From Lachnospiraceae bacterium (GTDB lineage: Bacteria; Bacillota; Clostridia; Lachnospirales; Lachnospiraceae), in contig JAFRWW010000020.1 in the NCBI GenBank assembly GCA_017441585.1, positions 1 through 64,000 of the forward strand: a DNA stretch of 64,000 nt, written 5' to 3'. Numbering within the stretch: position 1 is the first letter of the stretch; each line of letters starts with the position of its first letter. Below the pieces are notes generated by a model. The model did not search any database. It worked only from the letters and a program-made list of their open reading frames with translations, and was not told the origin of the DNA. The position numbers and the translations under genes were made by a program. Shown piece after piece: positions 7,944 to 15,937 of this stretch.

Positions 7944-9182
7944 TTATCTTCTCTTAAACCGCCTCAGCATCGGCAGGAGTTCTCTAAGGACTTCTGCCGT
8001 TTTATCTATCTCTTCCTTTGTATTTTTCTCGCAGAATGAAAATCTGACGGTGCTATCCAGCAGATCTTTTTCAAGACCGATGGATAAAAGGGTGGCGCTG
8101 TGTGCGCGTTTATGGGAGGAGCAGGCAGAGCCTGCGGAAATATAGATTTCACGATCCTCCAGAGCATGGAGCAGTACTTCGGCCCTGACACCGGAAACTG
8201 AGAGGGAGACTATGTGGGGGGCAAAATCTATCACTGTTTTGTCTGAAACAATCCGGGAATCACCTGAAATGTCATCACCTGAAATGTCATCACTGCCGGA
8301 GTCTTTATAATAGTTAAATCCGCCGGCTCCGTTTACCTTAAGTCCTTCGATATCACTTATCTGCCCGACAAAGTGACGCCTTAACTCATACAGATATTCT
8401 GCGTTTTCTTTGAGCTTTTTATTCAGAATGTCCGCAGCGACAGCCATGGCTGCGATTCCCGGGACATTTTCCGTGCCGGAGCGCATGCCGCTTTGCTGTC
8501 CTCCGCCTAAGATGACGGGATTTATGCGGATGTTTTTGTTCACGTAGAGGACGCCTGTTCCTTTGGGGGCGTGGATCTTGTGCCCCGATACACTGATCAT
8601 GTCTATTCCGGAGGCTTTCGGTAGGAGGGTCAGTTTGCAGAAGCCCTGGATGTCATCTACGTGAAAAAGACAGTCGGGATTCTTTCCCTTTACGATTTTT
8701 GCCGCTTCCTCCACGGGCTGGATGGAGCCGATCTCATTATTTACATGCATGATGGAGACCAGGATGGTGTCGTCCCTGAGGGAATCGCGTAGTTCATTAA
8801 GAGAGATGATTCCGTTTTCGTCAGTTCCTAAGTATGTGACCTCAAAGCCTTCTTTTTCCAGATATTTAAAGGGCTCCAGCACGGCGGGATGTTCTATCTT
8901 TGTGGTGATGAGGTGATTGCCTTTTCTCTTCATGGCTGATGCGGCGCCTAATATGGCCAGATTGTCCGCTTCCGTACCGCCGGAAGTGAAGAATACCTCA
9001 TCCTTATCGCAGTGCCAGATCCGGGCGAATATGTCGGCAGATTGTCGCACTTCCTTTTCGGCCTCAAAGCCGAAGGAGTGCATGGAACTGGGATTTCCGT
9101 ATTCGCTTTTCATTAGGGTGAGTGCTTTATTTGCTGCTTCGTCCATCACCATGGTGGTGGCGGAATTGTCAAGATATATCAT
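7944..9182 (-). CDS. cysteine desulfurase (NifS/IscS class V aminotransferase)
   Basis: This PLP enzyme takes sulfur from cysteine to form a persulfide. The 412-residue protein shows IYLDNSATT at the N-terminus, the PLP lysine in SGHKIHAPKGTG (about residue 206) and the catalytic cysteine in SAGSACSSHKRAHS (about 355). It lies divergently next to thiI, so it probably supplies sulfur for tRNA 4-thiouridine, like the dedicated NifZ of Bacillus. An unusual Asp/Gly/Ser insertion near residues 298-316 (SGSDDISGDDISGDS) results from a 15-bp tandem duplication at 8260-8289. The start has AAAGGAAA 6 bp upstream. Confidence 0.93.
   Translation of the reverse strand: MIYLDNSATTMVMDEAANKALTLMKSEYGNPSSMHSFGFEAEKEVRQSADIFARIWHCDKDEVFFTSGGTEADNLAILGAASAMKRKGNHLITTKIEHPAVLEPFKYLEKEGFEVTYLGTDENGIISLNELRDSLRDDTILVSIMHVNNEIGSIQPVEEAAKIVKGKNPDCLFHVDDIQGFCKLTLLPKASGIDMISVSGHKIHAPKGTGVLYVNKNIRINPVILGGGQQSGMRSGTENVPGIAAMAVAADILNKKLKENAEYLYELRRHFVGQISDIEGLKVNGAGGFNYYKDSGSDDISGDDISGDSRIVSDKTVIDFAPHIVSLSVSGVRAEVLLHALEDREIYISAGSACSSHKRAHSATLLSIGLEKDLLDSTVRFSFCEKNTKEEIDKTAEVLRELLPMLRRFKRR
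8260..8289. repeat. two tandem 15-bp units inside the cysteine desulfurase gene
   Basis: TCACCTGAAATGTCA occurs twice head to tail, followed by the start of a third copy (TCACTG). It encodes a DDISG repeat in a surface loop on the minus strand and keeps the reading frame. Confidence 0.85.
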
Positions 9183-9306
9183 GTTGATGTTTTCCTTTTT
9201 TACCCGCTCTTTGCCTGCGCGGGGTATACTTTATAAGACTTATGGGAACAACTCAACCATTATACAGGAAAACATGGAATCCTGCAAAGTACAAAAACGG
9301 AATCAT

Positions 9307-9335
9307 TTCACAAAAAAGCGCTTTTTTGATATAAT
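9307..9335 (+). promoter_or_regulatory. thiI promoter with embedded palindrome
   Basis: TTCACA (9307-9312) and TATAAT (9330-9335) are 17 bp apart, with an extended -10 (TGA before TATAAT). An 18-bp perfect palindrome, CAAAAAAGCGCTTTTTTG (9311-9328), fills the spacer and could be an operator. The predicted mRNA leader is about 105 nt. Confidence 0.6.
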
Positions 9336-9446
9336 ATACAGATTGAGGCCGGCAGCCGTTTTTAGGGAGGGTATCGTGGACCGGTCCGGCTTTGATGAAA
9401 TTAGACAGTGTAAGAAATTATTATGGAAAGTGTAAGCAGGAACAGG

Positions 9447-10625
9447 ATGGAAACGAATTCATTTTTGATCAAATACGCCGAGATCGGCGTAAAAGGAAAG
9501 AACAGATATAAGTTTGAGGATGCGCTGGTAAAACGTATCAGGCAGGTGCTCTATGGGCTCACCGGCAATTTTGAGGTGTATAAGTCCCAGGGCAGGATCA
9601 TGGTGGACGCCTCGGGCTTTGACCAGGACGAGGTGGTGGCCGCCCTTAAAAAGGTGTTCGGCATAGTGGGGATCTGTCCCGTGAAGGTGTTTGAGGTCAG
9701 TGACTATGACACGTTAAAATCGGATGTGGTCTCCTATATGAAGGACAAATATGAAGGGAAGAGTTTTACCTTTAAGGTGAAGACCCGCAGGATAGACAAG
9801 AACTTCCCCCGCACCTCTCCTGCCATAAACATGGATCTGGGAGAACTGATACTTAAGGCCCTGCCCACACTTTCCGTGGATGTGCATGAACCTCAGGTGG
9901 AAGTGTTCGTCGAGATAAGGGATAAGATTTACGTATATTCCGAGATCATACCCGGTCCCGGCGGTATGCCCTCAGGTACGGCGGGCAAGGCTATGCTGCT
10001 TTTATCCGGCGGCATAGATTCGCCTGTTGCGGGATATATGATAGGAAAAAGAGGCGTGGATCTGGAAGCTGTGTATTTCCATGCACCGCCCTATACATCG
10101 GACCGCGCCAAGCAGAAGGTGGTGGATCTGGCAGCCATAGTGGCGCAGTACACGGGCCGGATCAAACTGCATGTCATCAATTTTACCGACATTCAGATGT
10201 ATATATATGAGACCTGTCCCCATGATCAGCTGACCATAATCATGAGGCGTTATATGATGCGCATCGCACAGAAGCTGGCTGAGGATGGTGGATGTCTGGG
10301 CCTTATCACAGGCGAGAGTATAGCCCAGGTGGCGTCACAGACCATGCATTCCCTCATGGCTACGAATGCGGTGTGCACCATCCCGGTATACCGTCCCTGC
10401 ATAGGCATGGATAAGCAGGAGATCATCGACAGATCCCAGCAGATAGGCTCATACGAGACCTCCATCCTGCCCTATGAGGACTGCTGCACCATCTTTGTGG
10501 CCAAGCACCCTGTGACCAAGCCTTCGGTAGCTGCCATGGAAAAAAGTGAGAAGCGGCTTGCTGAAAGGATAGACGAGCTGGTGGCTACGGCCCTCGAGAC
10601 TGATGAGATCATTGAGGTGGGATGA
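9447..10625 (+). CDS. thiI: tRNA 4-thiouridine synthase ThiI
   Basis: ThiI adenylates U8 of tRNA and transfers sulfur to it. The 392-residue protein has the N-terminal ferredoxin-like region (FLIKYAEIGVKGKNRYKFE), a THUMP domain and the PP-loop ATPase motif LLLSGGIDSPVAGYM (about residues 185-199). There is no C-terminal rhodanese domain, as in Firmicute ThiI, so sulfur must come directly from the neighbouring desulfurase. The start at 9447 places FLIKYAE at the usual distance from the N-terminus; an in-frame ATG at 9423 is possible but has a weaker site. Confidence 0.92.
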   Translation: METNSFLIKYAEIGVKGKNRYKFEDALVKRIRQVLYGLTGNFEVYKSQGRIMVDASGFDQDEVVAALKKVFGIVGICPVKVFEVSDYDTLKSDVVSYMKDKYEGKSFTFKVKTRRIDKNFPRTSPAINMDLGELILKALPTLSVDVHEPQVEVFVEIRDKIYVYSEIIPGPGGMPSGTAGKAMLLLSGGIDSPVAGYMIGKRGVDLEAVYFHAPPYTSDRAKQKVVDLAAIVAQYTGRIKLHVINFTDIQMYIYETCPHDQLTIIMRRYMMRIAQKLAEDGGCLGLITGESIAQVASQTMHSLMATNAVCTIPVYRPCIGMDKQEIIDRSQQIGSYETSILPYEDCCTIFVAKHPVTKPSVAAMEKSEKRLAERIDELVATALETDEIIEVG

Positions 10626-10703
10626 GTAGCATGAGCAATGTCATTAACTTAAGTCTTGTCTGTCGCTGTTGTGTAAGCCCCGCGCAGACAGGTGGCCTTT
10701 TAA

Positions 10704-10791
10704 GCGAGTTGGTTTTCTGTCTGAGCGAAAAAGGCTACCTGGCTGAGCGGGACTGTGGGGCGAGTTGGTCTTTAAGTCTGAGCGAAAAAGG
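10704..10791 (+). repeat. two imperfect GC-rich direct repeats
   Basis: GCGAGTTGGT followed by a short spacer and GTCTGAGCGAAAAAGG occurs at 10704-10734 and again at 10760-10791. The GAGCGAA core recalls repeat family A. The stretch fills the gap between thiI and the next gene, and no coding frame is apparent. Confidence 0.55.
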
Positions 10792-10811
10792 GTGACGTCG
10801 GCGTAAAAAAT

Positions 10812-12644
10812 ATGCGAGCAAGTGAACTTCGAAACAATCGATCATTTATACACGGTCTGCTGATGGGGATCGTGGCCTTTTTGATCATCTACGGCGTGGC
10901 TGTTCTGGATGTGATGGCCGACGGCTGGATATTTAAATCCGACGTGGACTTAAGGCAGCATTACCTTGGCTGGATGGCTTACAGGGACAGTTCCTATTCT
11001 TTTCCCGTGGGGATGACGGACAAACTGTCCTATCCTCATGAAATGTCAATAGTTTACACGGATTCCATTCCGCTGCTGGCGTTTGCGTGTAAGTGCCTGT
11101 CGCCCTATTTGCCCAGACCCTTTCAGTATTTCGGATGGTATGCGCTTTTATGCTATGCGCTGACGGGAGCCTATGCGGGAGCCTGTCTGTCAAAGCTGGT
11201 CAAAAATACACTGGTCATAGAAGTGTGCACGTTTTTCTGCGTACTGTCTTACCCGCTGCTGTTTCGGACCTTTTATCACACCTCCCTTTCATCCCAGTGG
11301 CTGATACTCATGTGTTTTTATATGGTTCTGTCGGGTCTGTCCGGTGAGAGCATCAGGAAACAGACGAGGAGAGCCCTTACCATGGGAGAACTGTGCGCAG
11401 GCATACATTTATACTTTCTTCCCATGGCTGCTATCATCATACTGGCAGGATATGTAAGGGAGATGATAGCTGCACCTTCAAAGAAAAAGCAGATCTTTAA
11501 AGGAGCCCTGGCTTCGCTGTTTTCCATGGCCATGGGTGCAGTCGCAGTGCTCTGGATCATGGGCGCTTTCAATTTCCCCTCGGGAAACGGTAATTACTGG
11601 GTGGGAGACTTCACCATGAACCTGAATTCCCTGATCAACCCTCTGGGACACAGCGCTTTTTTGCCCTCCCTGCCCCTTTATACTTCCATGCAGTTTGAGG
11701 GTGCCATATATCCGGGACTGGGGGTGCTGGTGCTTACTGTATTCTGCCTGGTGTGGACTGTTTTGAAGTTCCTCAAAGCCGGGACGGGCTCTTTTGATCA
11801 GAGATCGGGAGCAGCGGCAGACAGTGTGTACAGGGATGAAAACTTCATTATAAGGTTTATGAAAGCGCATCCTTTGCGTTTTTCCTTTGTTCTGTTGGCA
11901 CTTATTCTGGTGTTGAGCTCGGTGAGTCCCGTATTTGCCTTTGGCGACAGACTGATCTTTTCCCTGCCCTATCCCGTGGTTCTAAGCCGTATCCTGGGAA
12001 TATTCAGATCCAACGGCCGTTTTATCTGGCCGGTTCTATATCTTTTGATCTTTGCGCTGGCAAAATGTACGGAGGATATTCTGGGCAAAGGAGGTGCTTT
12101 ATTGTCTCTCAAAGCGGGGGATGGTTCTTTGGGTCAGAGTACGAAAACTGTGAAGGCGGTGAGCGTGTTGCTGCTGGTCTGCATTACGCTGCAGGCTGTG
12201 GATTTCTCCGGCTGGATCATGGAAAAGCAGGGGAAATATTACATGGCCCAGAAGACTTATCGCACGGTGTGGGATGAACTTTCACTTCCGGATGAGGTGT
12301 GGAGCAGATATGACGGCTTCGTAAACTATGAAGATGACACGAGCTTTAACATGGGTACCGCATATTTTGCTATGCGTCATGAGCTGACGGTGAATTCATT
12401 TTATTTTGCCAGGGATATAGATGAAAAGATAAATGAGACCAGGGATGGATATACTGCCGGGATAATGGCAGGTGAGGCGGACCCCGGGAAGATATATGTG
12501 CTGGATCGTGAGACTTATGAGCGGTTCAAAGATACGGGACTTCATTTTTATAAGACCAGGAAGTGTGTGTTTGGGGTGAAAAATGAGATAGAGGAACTGG
12601 AGGAATTGAAGGCTGAGGACCTGGATGAGATCAGTTTTAGATGA
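10812..12644 (+). CDS. DUF6311-like multispanning membrane protein
   Basis: This 610-residue membrane protein has roughly eleven hydrophobic segments and a C-terminal soluble tail. The N-terminal pattern SDVDLRQHYLGWMAYRDS, the YPHEMSIVYTDSIPLLAF block and PxFQYFGWYALLC match DUF6311 proteins, which are often compared with GT-C type glycosyltransferases; the conserved acidic pair in the first outer loop fits that. Substrate unknown. Two loops contain copies of the repeat-B element in frame: residues about 318-334 (LKFLKAGTGSFDQRSGA) and a decayed one at about 431-443 (SLKAGDGSLGQS). No good ribosome site is visible at the ATG. The gene ends near a bidirectional terminator. Confidence 0.7.
   Translation: MRASELRNNRSFIHGLLMGIVAFLIIYGVAVLDVMADGWIFKSDVDLRQHYLGWMAYRDSSYSFPVGMTDKLSYPHEMSIVYTDSIPLLAFACKCLSPYLPRPFQYFGWYALLCYALTGAYAGACLSKLVKNTLVIEVCTFFCVLSYPLLFRTFYHTSLSSQWLILMCFYMVLSGLSGESIRKQTRRALTMGELCAGIHLYFLPMAAIIILAGYVREMIAAPSKKKQIFKGALASLFSMAMGAVAVLWIMGAFNFPSGNGNYWVGDFTMNLNSLINPLGHSAFLPSLPLYTSMQFEGAIYPGLGVLVLTVFCLVWTVLKFLKAGTGSFDQRSGAAADSVYRDENFIIRFMKAHPLRFSFVLLALILVLSSVSPVFAFGDRLIFSLPYPVVLSRILGIFRSNGRFIWPVLYLLIFALAKCTEDILGKGGALLSLKAGDGSLGQSTKTVKAVSVLLLVCITLQAVDFSGWIMEKQGKYYMAQKTYRTVWDELSLPDEVWSRYDGFVNYEDDTSFNMGTAYFAMRHELTVNSFYFARDIDEKINETRDGYTAGIMAGEADPGKIYVLDRETYERFKDTGLHFYKTRKCVFGVKNEIEELEELKAEDLDEISFR
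11763..11813 (+). repeat. repeat B, partial copy inside DUF6311 gene
   Basis: The copy begins TTGAAGTTCCTCAAAGCC and ends GATCGGGAGCAG. Hairpins 2 and 3 are still foldable as RNA through G-U pairs; hairpin 1 is absent. It is translated in the same frame as the copies in other genes (GTGSFDQRSGA). Confidence 0.8.
12101..12141 (+). repeat. repeat B, decayed copy inside DUF6311 gene
   Basis: It encodes SLKAGDGSLGQS, aligning with SLKAGTGSPDQRS of fresh copies. Nucleotide matches include TCTCAAAGC and the following G-rich run, but the terminal stem has been lost. Confidence 0.5.
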
Positions 12645-12701
12645 GAGGGCAACATTGTTTTGATCATTAAATGTAGTGGCTTTATTATGTCGGAGCAATA
12701 T

Positions 12702-12732
12702 AAAAGACCGCCCATAAAGAGCGGCCTTTTAA
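12702..12732. terminator. bidirectional intrinsic terminator
   Basis: The stem AAAGACCGCC/GGCGG-type pairing, with the arms AAAGACCGCC and GCGGCCTTT, is flanked by A/T-rich runs on both sides. It lies between the convergent DUF6311 gene and the HPr-like gene and can serve both. Confidence 0.75.
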
Positions 12733-12754
12733 AATCACCGGAGGTGAAATCCGA

Positions 12755-12985
12755 TCATACCTGATAAGGCTTGATAACCTCAAGAACCTCAGTTGCGTCA
12801 TCCTCTGCATGGATGTTAAGCTCGATGGGCTTAGAAAGATCCAGAGAGAAGATACCCATGATGGACTTAGCGTCGATCACGTATCTGCCGGATACAAGAT
12901 CGAAATCATATTCGAACTTGGTAATGTCGTTAACGAAGCTTTTAACCTTATCGATTGAGTTTAATGAAATGGTAACAGTCTTCAT
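12755..12985 (-). CDS. HPr-like protein lacking the active-site histidine
   Basis: This 76-residue protein has the HPr fold signature: an N-terminal strand MKTVTISL, then a helix, and the KSIMG segment around Ser41, equivalent to the regulatory Ser46 of HPr. The GLHARPA active-site loop is replaced by SIDKVKSFVND, so His15 is missing and phosphoryl transfer from Enzyme I is not possible. It is therefore more like Bacillus Crh in logic, a possible CcpA co-effector if HPr kinase recognises Ser41. The start is set by GAGGAGGAAA before ATG 12985; the open frame runs further upstream. Divergent from mtaB. Confidence 0.75.
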   Translation of the reverse strand: MKTVTISLNSIDKVKSFVNDITKFEYDFDLVSGRYVIDAKSIMGIFSLDLSKPIELNIHAEDDATEVLEVIKPYQV

Positions 12986-13074
12986 AATAATTTCCTCCTC
13001 ATCATTATTTGATGTATTTATTCGGACCTTTTTATCCGCATATACAACTAACATACTAAAGGTACAGGTGAAAA

Positions 13075-14532
13075 ATGTCAAGTGTTACTTATAAAACAGG
13101 TGCTGATAATGAGAAAAAGAGCAAGGCCAAAGGCAGGCTGCGCTTTGCCATCCATACCCTGGGGTGCAAGGTGAATTCCTATGAGAGTGACAGGATGGCT
13201 GGATGCCTTATAGATGCGGGTTTTGAGCCTGTGGATTTTGAGGATAAGGCGGATATTTATATAGTAAATACCTGTTCGGTCACCAACATAGCGGACAGGA
13301 AATCGAGGCAGATCCTGCACAGGGCCAAAAAGATGAACCCGGACGCGGTCATAGTGGCGGCGGGCTGCTATGTACAAAGCAGAGAACAGGATGAGATACT
13401 TTCCGACGGGGTGGATGTGCTCATAGGAAATGAGGATAAGGATCGCATCGCCGGGATTCTGACAGAATATTTTAAAAATATACGGTTGTCGGAGGCAGAC
13501 AATCCGGAATGTCAGGATTATGTTTTGCAGCAGCTGCCGGCCAGTGAACACACCAGGGCATATATCAAGATCCAGGATGGCTGCAATCAGTTCTGTACCT
13601 ATTGCATCATTCCATATGTGAGAGGCCGTATCAAAAGCCGGGATCTTAAGGAAATAGTGGATGAGGCAAAAAATCTTGCAAAGGCAGGCTTCAGGGAAGT
13701 GGTGCTCACGGGGATCCATGTGAGTTCCTATGGAAAGGACCTCGCTGTGGATGAAGTCTCGTCGAAGCATAAAGATTATTTGCAGTACAAAATTGACGGA
13801 AAGTTGACTCTGCTTTCCGTGATAAAGGCTGTCCATGAAGTCGAAGGGATCGACCGGATACGCTTAAGTTCCCTTGAAATGGGGATCATCACCCCGCAGC
13901 TGGCCGGAGAACTGGCTGCACTCCCCAAACTCTGCCCTCATTTTCATCTGTCCCTCCAATCGGGCTGTGCCGATACACTGAAGCGGATGAACCGGCACTA
14001 TACTCCCGAGGAATATGCCGCGTCAGTTAAATACTTAAGGGATGCCTTTTATGAAAAAAGAGGGGCTTACCCTGCCATCACCACCGACGTGATAACCGGA
14101 TTCCCAGGGGAAAGTGATGAGGATTTTGAACAAAGCAGGAGCTTTGTGGAGAGCATCGGATTTTTTGAAACCCACATATTCAAATATTCAAAGAGGCAGG
14201 GGACGATAGCGGCTAAGATGAAGGGACAGCTTACAGACAGGGTTAAGGCGCAGCGAAGCAGTGTTCTCATTGCCATGAATGAAAAAAAGCGGGCGGAATA
14301 TATCGAAGGCATCATCGGCGAAAAGGCTTATATGCCCTCTCTTCTGATAGAGGAGGAGACTGTGATAGAAGGACAAAAATTACAGGTGGGCTATACCGCA
14401 GAATATATCCGCTGCGGAGTAAAGTCAGATGAGGATCTTAGGGGAAAGATCCTTATAGGGCACATCGCTCTGTCCGATATTTTTGAAAATGGCAGACAGA
14501 TTTGCATTATGGACGAATTTGAGGTAAAATAA
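13075..14532 (+). CDS. mtaB: tRNA t6A37 methylthiotransferase MtaB
   Basis: MtaB is a radical SAM enzyme that converts t6A to ms2t6A at position 37 of ANN-decoding tRNAs. The N-terminal UPF0004 domain (residues about 22-140) has the cluster-binding cysteines in HTLGCKVNSYES, NTCSVTN and AAGCYVQ. The radical SAM motif is GCNQFCTYCIIPYVRGR (about 175-191), followed by VLTGIH. A C-terminal TRAM-like region completes the 485 residues. The first 20 residues (basic, before FAIHTLGC) are an extension of the usual start. AGGTG lies 4 bp upstream of the ATG. Confidence 0.93.
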   Translation: MSSVTYKTGADNEKKSKAKGRLRFAIHTLGCKVNSYESDRMAGCLIDAGFEPVDFEDKADIYIVNTCSVTNIADRKSRQILHRAKKMNPDAVIVAAGCYVQSREQDEILSDGVDVLIGNEDKDRIAGILTEYFKNIRLSEADNPECQDYVLQQLPASEHTRAYIKIQDGCNQFCTYCIIPYVRGRIKSRDLKEIVDEAKNLAKAGFREVVLTGIHVSSYGKDLAVDEVSSKHKDYLQYKIDGKLTLLSVIKAVHEVEGIDRIRLSSLEMGIITPQLAGELAALPKLCPHFHLSLQSGCADTLKRMNRHYTPEEYAASVKYLRDAFYEKRGAYPAITTDVITGFPGESDEDFEQSRSFVESIGFFETHIFKYSKRQGTIAAKMKGQLTDRVKAQRSSVLIAMNEKKRAEYIEGIIGEKAYMPSLLIEEETVIEGQKLQVGYTAEYIRCGVKSDEDLRGKILIGHIALSDIFENGRQICIMDEFEVK

Positions 14533-14632
14533 ACTATCTATGCGTTGACATAAGATATTCCTCCGGCTGCCATATGTTGTGGTTTTATACGCCGGGTAAA
14601 CAAATAAGGTTGATCTAAAGAAGAGGGTAAAG

Positions 14633-14896
14633 ATGAACGATTTCGGAAATACTAAATTTTTTGAGGTGGACACAGAGCCTGAGGTGGGTGTAAAGGAAGT
14701 ACTGGAGACTGTTTATGAGGCTCTGGTGGAAAAGGGATATAATCCCATAAACCAGATCGTGGGATATATCATGTCGGGAGATCCCACATATATCACCAGT
14801 CATAACAATGCCCGTTCCCTTATCATGAGAGTCGAGAGGGATGAGCTGGTAGAAGAGCTTTTGGTGGAGTATATCGATATCAATGGATGGAATTGA
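14633..14896 (+). CDS. IreB/YrzL family regulatory phosphoprotein
   Basis: This 87-residue protein matches the UPF0297 family (YrzL; IreB of Enterococcus, a substrate of the IreK Ser/Thr kinase). Conserved segments are the DTKxF-like NTKFFEVD, the [35 protein letters not shown] core, and [23 protein letters not shown]. The gene begins the conserved order yrzL-ruvX-yrzB-mltG-trmR-U32 known from Bacillus. Its stop overlaps the ruvX start by 14 bp. Confidence 0.92.
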   Translation: MNDFGNTKFFEVDTEPEVGVKEVLETVYEALVEKGYNPINQIVGYIMSGDPTYITSHNNARSLIMRVERDELVEELLVEYIDINGWN

Positions 14897-15461
14897 TATG
14901 AAATCGGGGGCAGAAGACAAGGTAACTTCTCCTGACGGAGAAGTTTTGAAGTCGCTCAAAGCCGCGACGGGCTCCCCCGATATGAAATCGGGGGCAGAAG
15001 ACAAGGTAACTTCTCCTGACGGAACGGGACGTATGATGGGCCTGGATTTTGGCTCAAAGACTGTAGGCGTGGCCATCAGCGATCCCTTAGGCATCACCGC
15101 CCAGGGTATCACCATCATCCGCAGGGAGCGTGAGAACAAGCTTCGAAAGACATATTCGGCCATTGAAGAACTGATCGAAAAATACGATGTCAAATCCATA
15201 GTATTGGGCTACCCTGTGCTTTTGTCCGGAAAAGAGGGCGAAAGAGTCAAGGCTACCCTGGCGTTTAAAGAGGACCTGGAGCGGCGTACGGGTCTTCCTG
15301 TCATTTTGCGGGATGAGCGCCTCACCACCATTCAGGCTCACAGGAGTCTTGACGAGATGGGCGTAAAGAGTGAAAAGCACGGCGAGTATGTGGACGAGGT
15401 GGCCGCTGTATTGATACTGCAGAGTTATCTTGATCGGCAGAGGAACTCAATGTCATCCTGA
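14883..15461 (+). CDS. ruvX: RuvX/YqgF family nuclease with repeat-derived N-terminal extension
   Basis: The RNase H-fold YqgF/RuvX family processes the 5' end of pre-16S rRNA and was earlier called a putative Holliday junction resolvase. The core starts at [17 protein letters not shown] (residues 51-67) and contains the family aspartates, the [14 protein letters not shown] segment and RDERLTT. The first 50 residues are not part of the family: they are made of repeat-B sequence, with the block [15 protein letters not shown] occurring twice, 28 residues apart. The most upstream start, at 14883, overlaps ireB and keeps one frame; translation could also start at Met51 (15033) or Met52. The C-terminal residues come from a 24-bp tandem array that begins there. 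Confidence 0.88.
   Translation: MDGIDMKSGAEDKVTSPDGEVLKSLKAATGSPDMKSGAEDKVTSPDGTGRMMGLDFGSKTVGVAISDPLGITAQGITIIRRERENKLRKTYSAIEELIEKYDVKSIVLGYPVLLSGKEGERVKATLAFKEDLERRTGLPVILRDERLTTIQAHRSLDEMGVKSEKHGEYVDEVAAVLILQSYLDRQRNSMSS
14895..15023 (+). repeat. repeat B, one full copy flanked by partial copies, in ruvX
   Basis: A complete element (14924-14998) has hairpin 1 AACTTCTCC/GGAGAAGTT, hairpin 2 GTCGC/GCGAC and hairpin 3 CCCCCGAT/ATCGGGGG. It is preceded by the 3' end of another copy and followed by a 5' end. A 45-bp block is therefore repeated directly at 14895-14939 and 14979-15023. All of it is an open frame fused to RuvX. Confidence 0.9.
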
Positions 15462-15569
15462 AACATGAGTCAGATGTCATCCAGACGCATAGATCGCATG
15501 TTATCCGGAAACATAGATCGCATGTCATCCGGAAACATAGATCGCATGTCATCCGGAAATATAGATCAA
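15450..15569. repeat. 24-bp tandem repeat array, five units
   Basis: The units start at 15450, 15474, 15498, 15522 and 15546. The consensus is ATGTCATCCGGAAACATAG followed by ATCGC. The array then runs into a repeat-A arm (15570-15604, TGTCATCCTGAGGAACGAAG). The first unit supplies the last codons and stop of ruvX. Units 3 to 5 differ by only a few bases, suggesting recent expansion by slippage. Confidence 0.92.
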
Positions 15570-15604
15570 ATGTCATCCTGAGGAACGAAGTGACGAAGGA
15601 TCTT
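15570..15604. repeat. dispersed repeat A, single copy
   Basis: TGTCATCCTGAGGAACGAAG leads into TGACGAAGGATCTT, a variant of the repeat-A arm seen at 4897-4959. It lies directly after the 24-bp tandem array and before the ribosome site of the next gene. Confidence 0.6.
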
Positions 15605-15636
15605 AAAAATGACAGATATAAAAGGAAACAAAGATC

Positions 15637-15912
15637 ATGAGCGAAAAAGACAGAGCGGACAGTCTTATATTTACGGGTGACGATGGTGAGGAGATACTCT
15701 TTACCATCATCGCCGATACGAGAATTAACGGCAGGAATTACCTGCTTGTAACGGACAGACCCGACGATGAAGAGTGTGAAGTCTGCATTTTGAAGGAGAC
15801 TTCCGGGGATGAGGAGGCGGAGAGTACATACATCATCCTGGAGGACGAGACTGAGCTGGACATCGTGGCAAAGATTTTCGAAGAAGATACGGAACTAAGT
15901 ATAGAAAGGTAG
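15637..15912 (+). CDS. DUF1292 family protein (YrzB)
   Basis: This 91-residue, strongly acidic protein belongs to the DUF1292/YrzB family of unknown function. It shows the family pattern of an N-terminal beta-rich region (ILFTIIADTRINGRNYLLVTD), an acidic middle and a closing LDIVAKIFEEDTE. Its position after ruvX matches Bacillus yrzL-yrrK-yrzB. The ribosome site AAAGGAAA lies 10 bp upstream of the ATG. Probably cotranscribed with ireB and ruvX. Confidence 0.85.
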   Translation: MSEKDRADSLIFTGDDGEEILFTIIADTRINGRNYLLVTDRPDDEECEVCILKETSGDEEAESTYIILEDETELDIVAKIFEEDTELSIER

Positions 15913-15937
15913 ATTCTCCGTAAAGAAAGGAGTTTTT

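Noticed and set aside
8917..9435. 172-codon plus-strand frame across the desulfurase start and the thiI promoter
   Set aside because: It runs through a promoter and a palindrome and is antisense to a conserved gene.
13078..13836. 252-codon minus-strand frame opposite mtaB
   Set aside because: It has no domain and lies entirely within the conserved radical SAM gene.
14895..15023. Transposon or insertion sequence at ruvX
   Set aside because: There is no transposase gene or target-site duplication. The structure is explained by repeat B plus a 45-bp direct repeat.
15450..15569. CRISPR array
   Set aside because: The 24-bp units are head to tail with no unique spacers between them, and no cas genes are in the window.
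15322..15576. Repetitive minus-strand frame with an 8-residue repeat (MTCDLCFR)
   Set aside because: It arises because the 24-bp tandem unit is a multiple of three. It has no ribosome site and overlaps ruvX.
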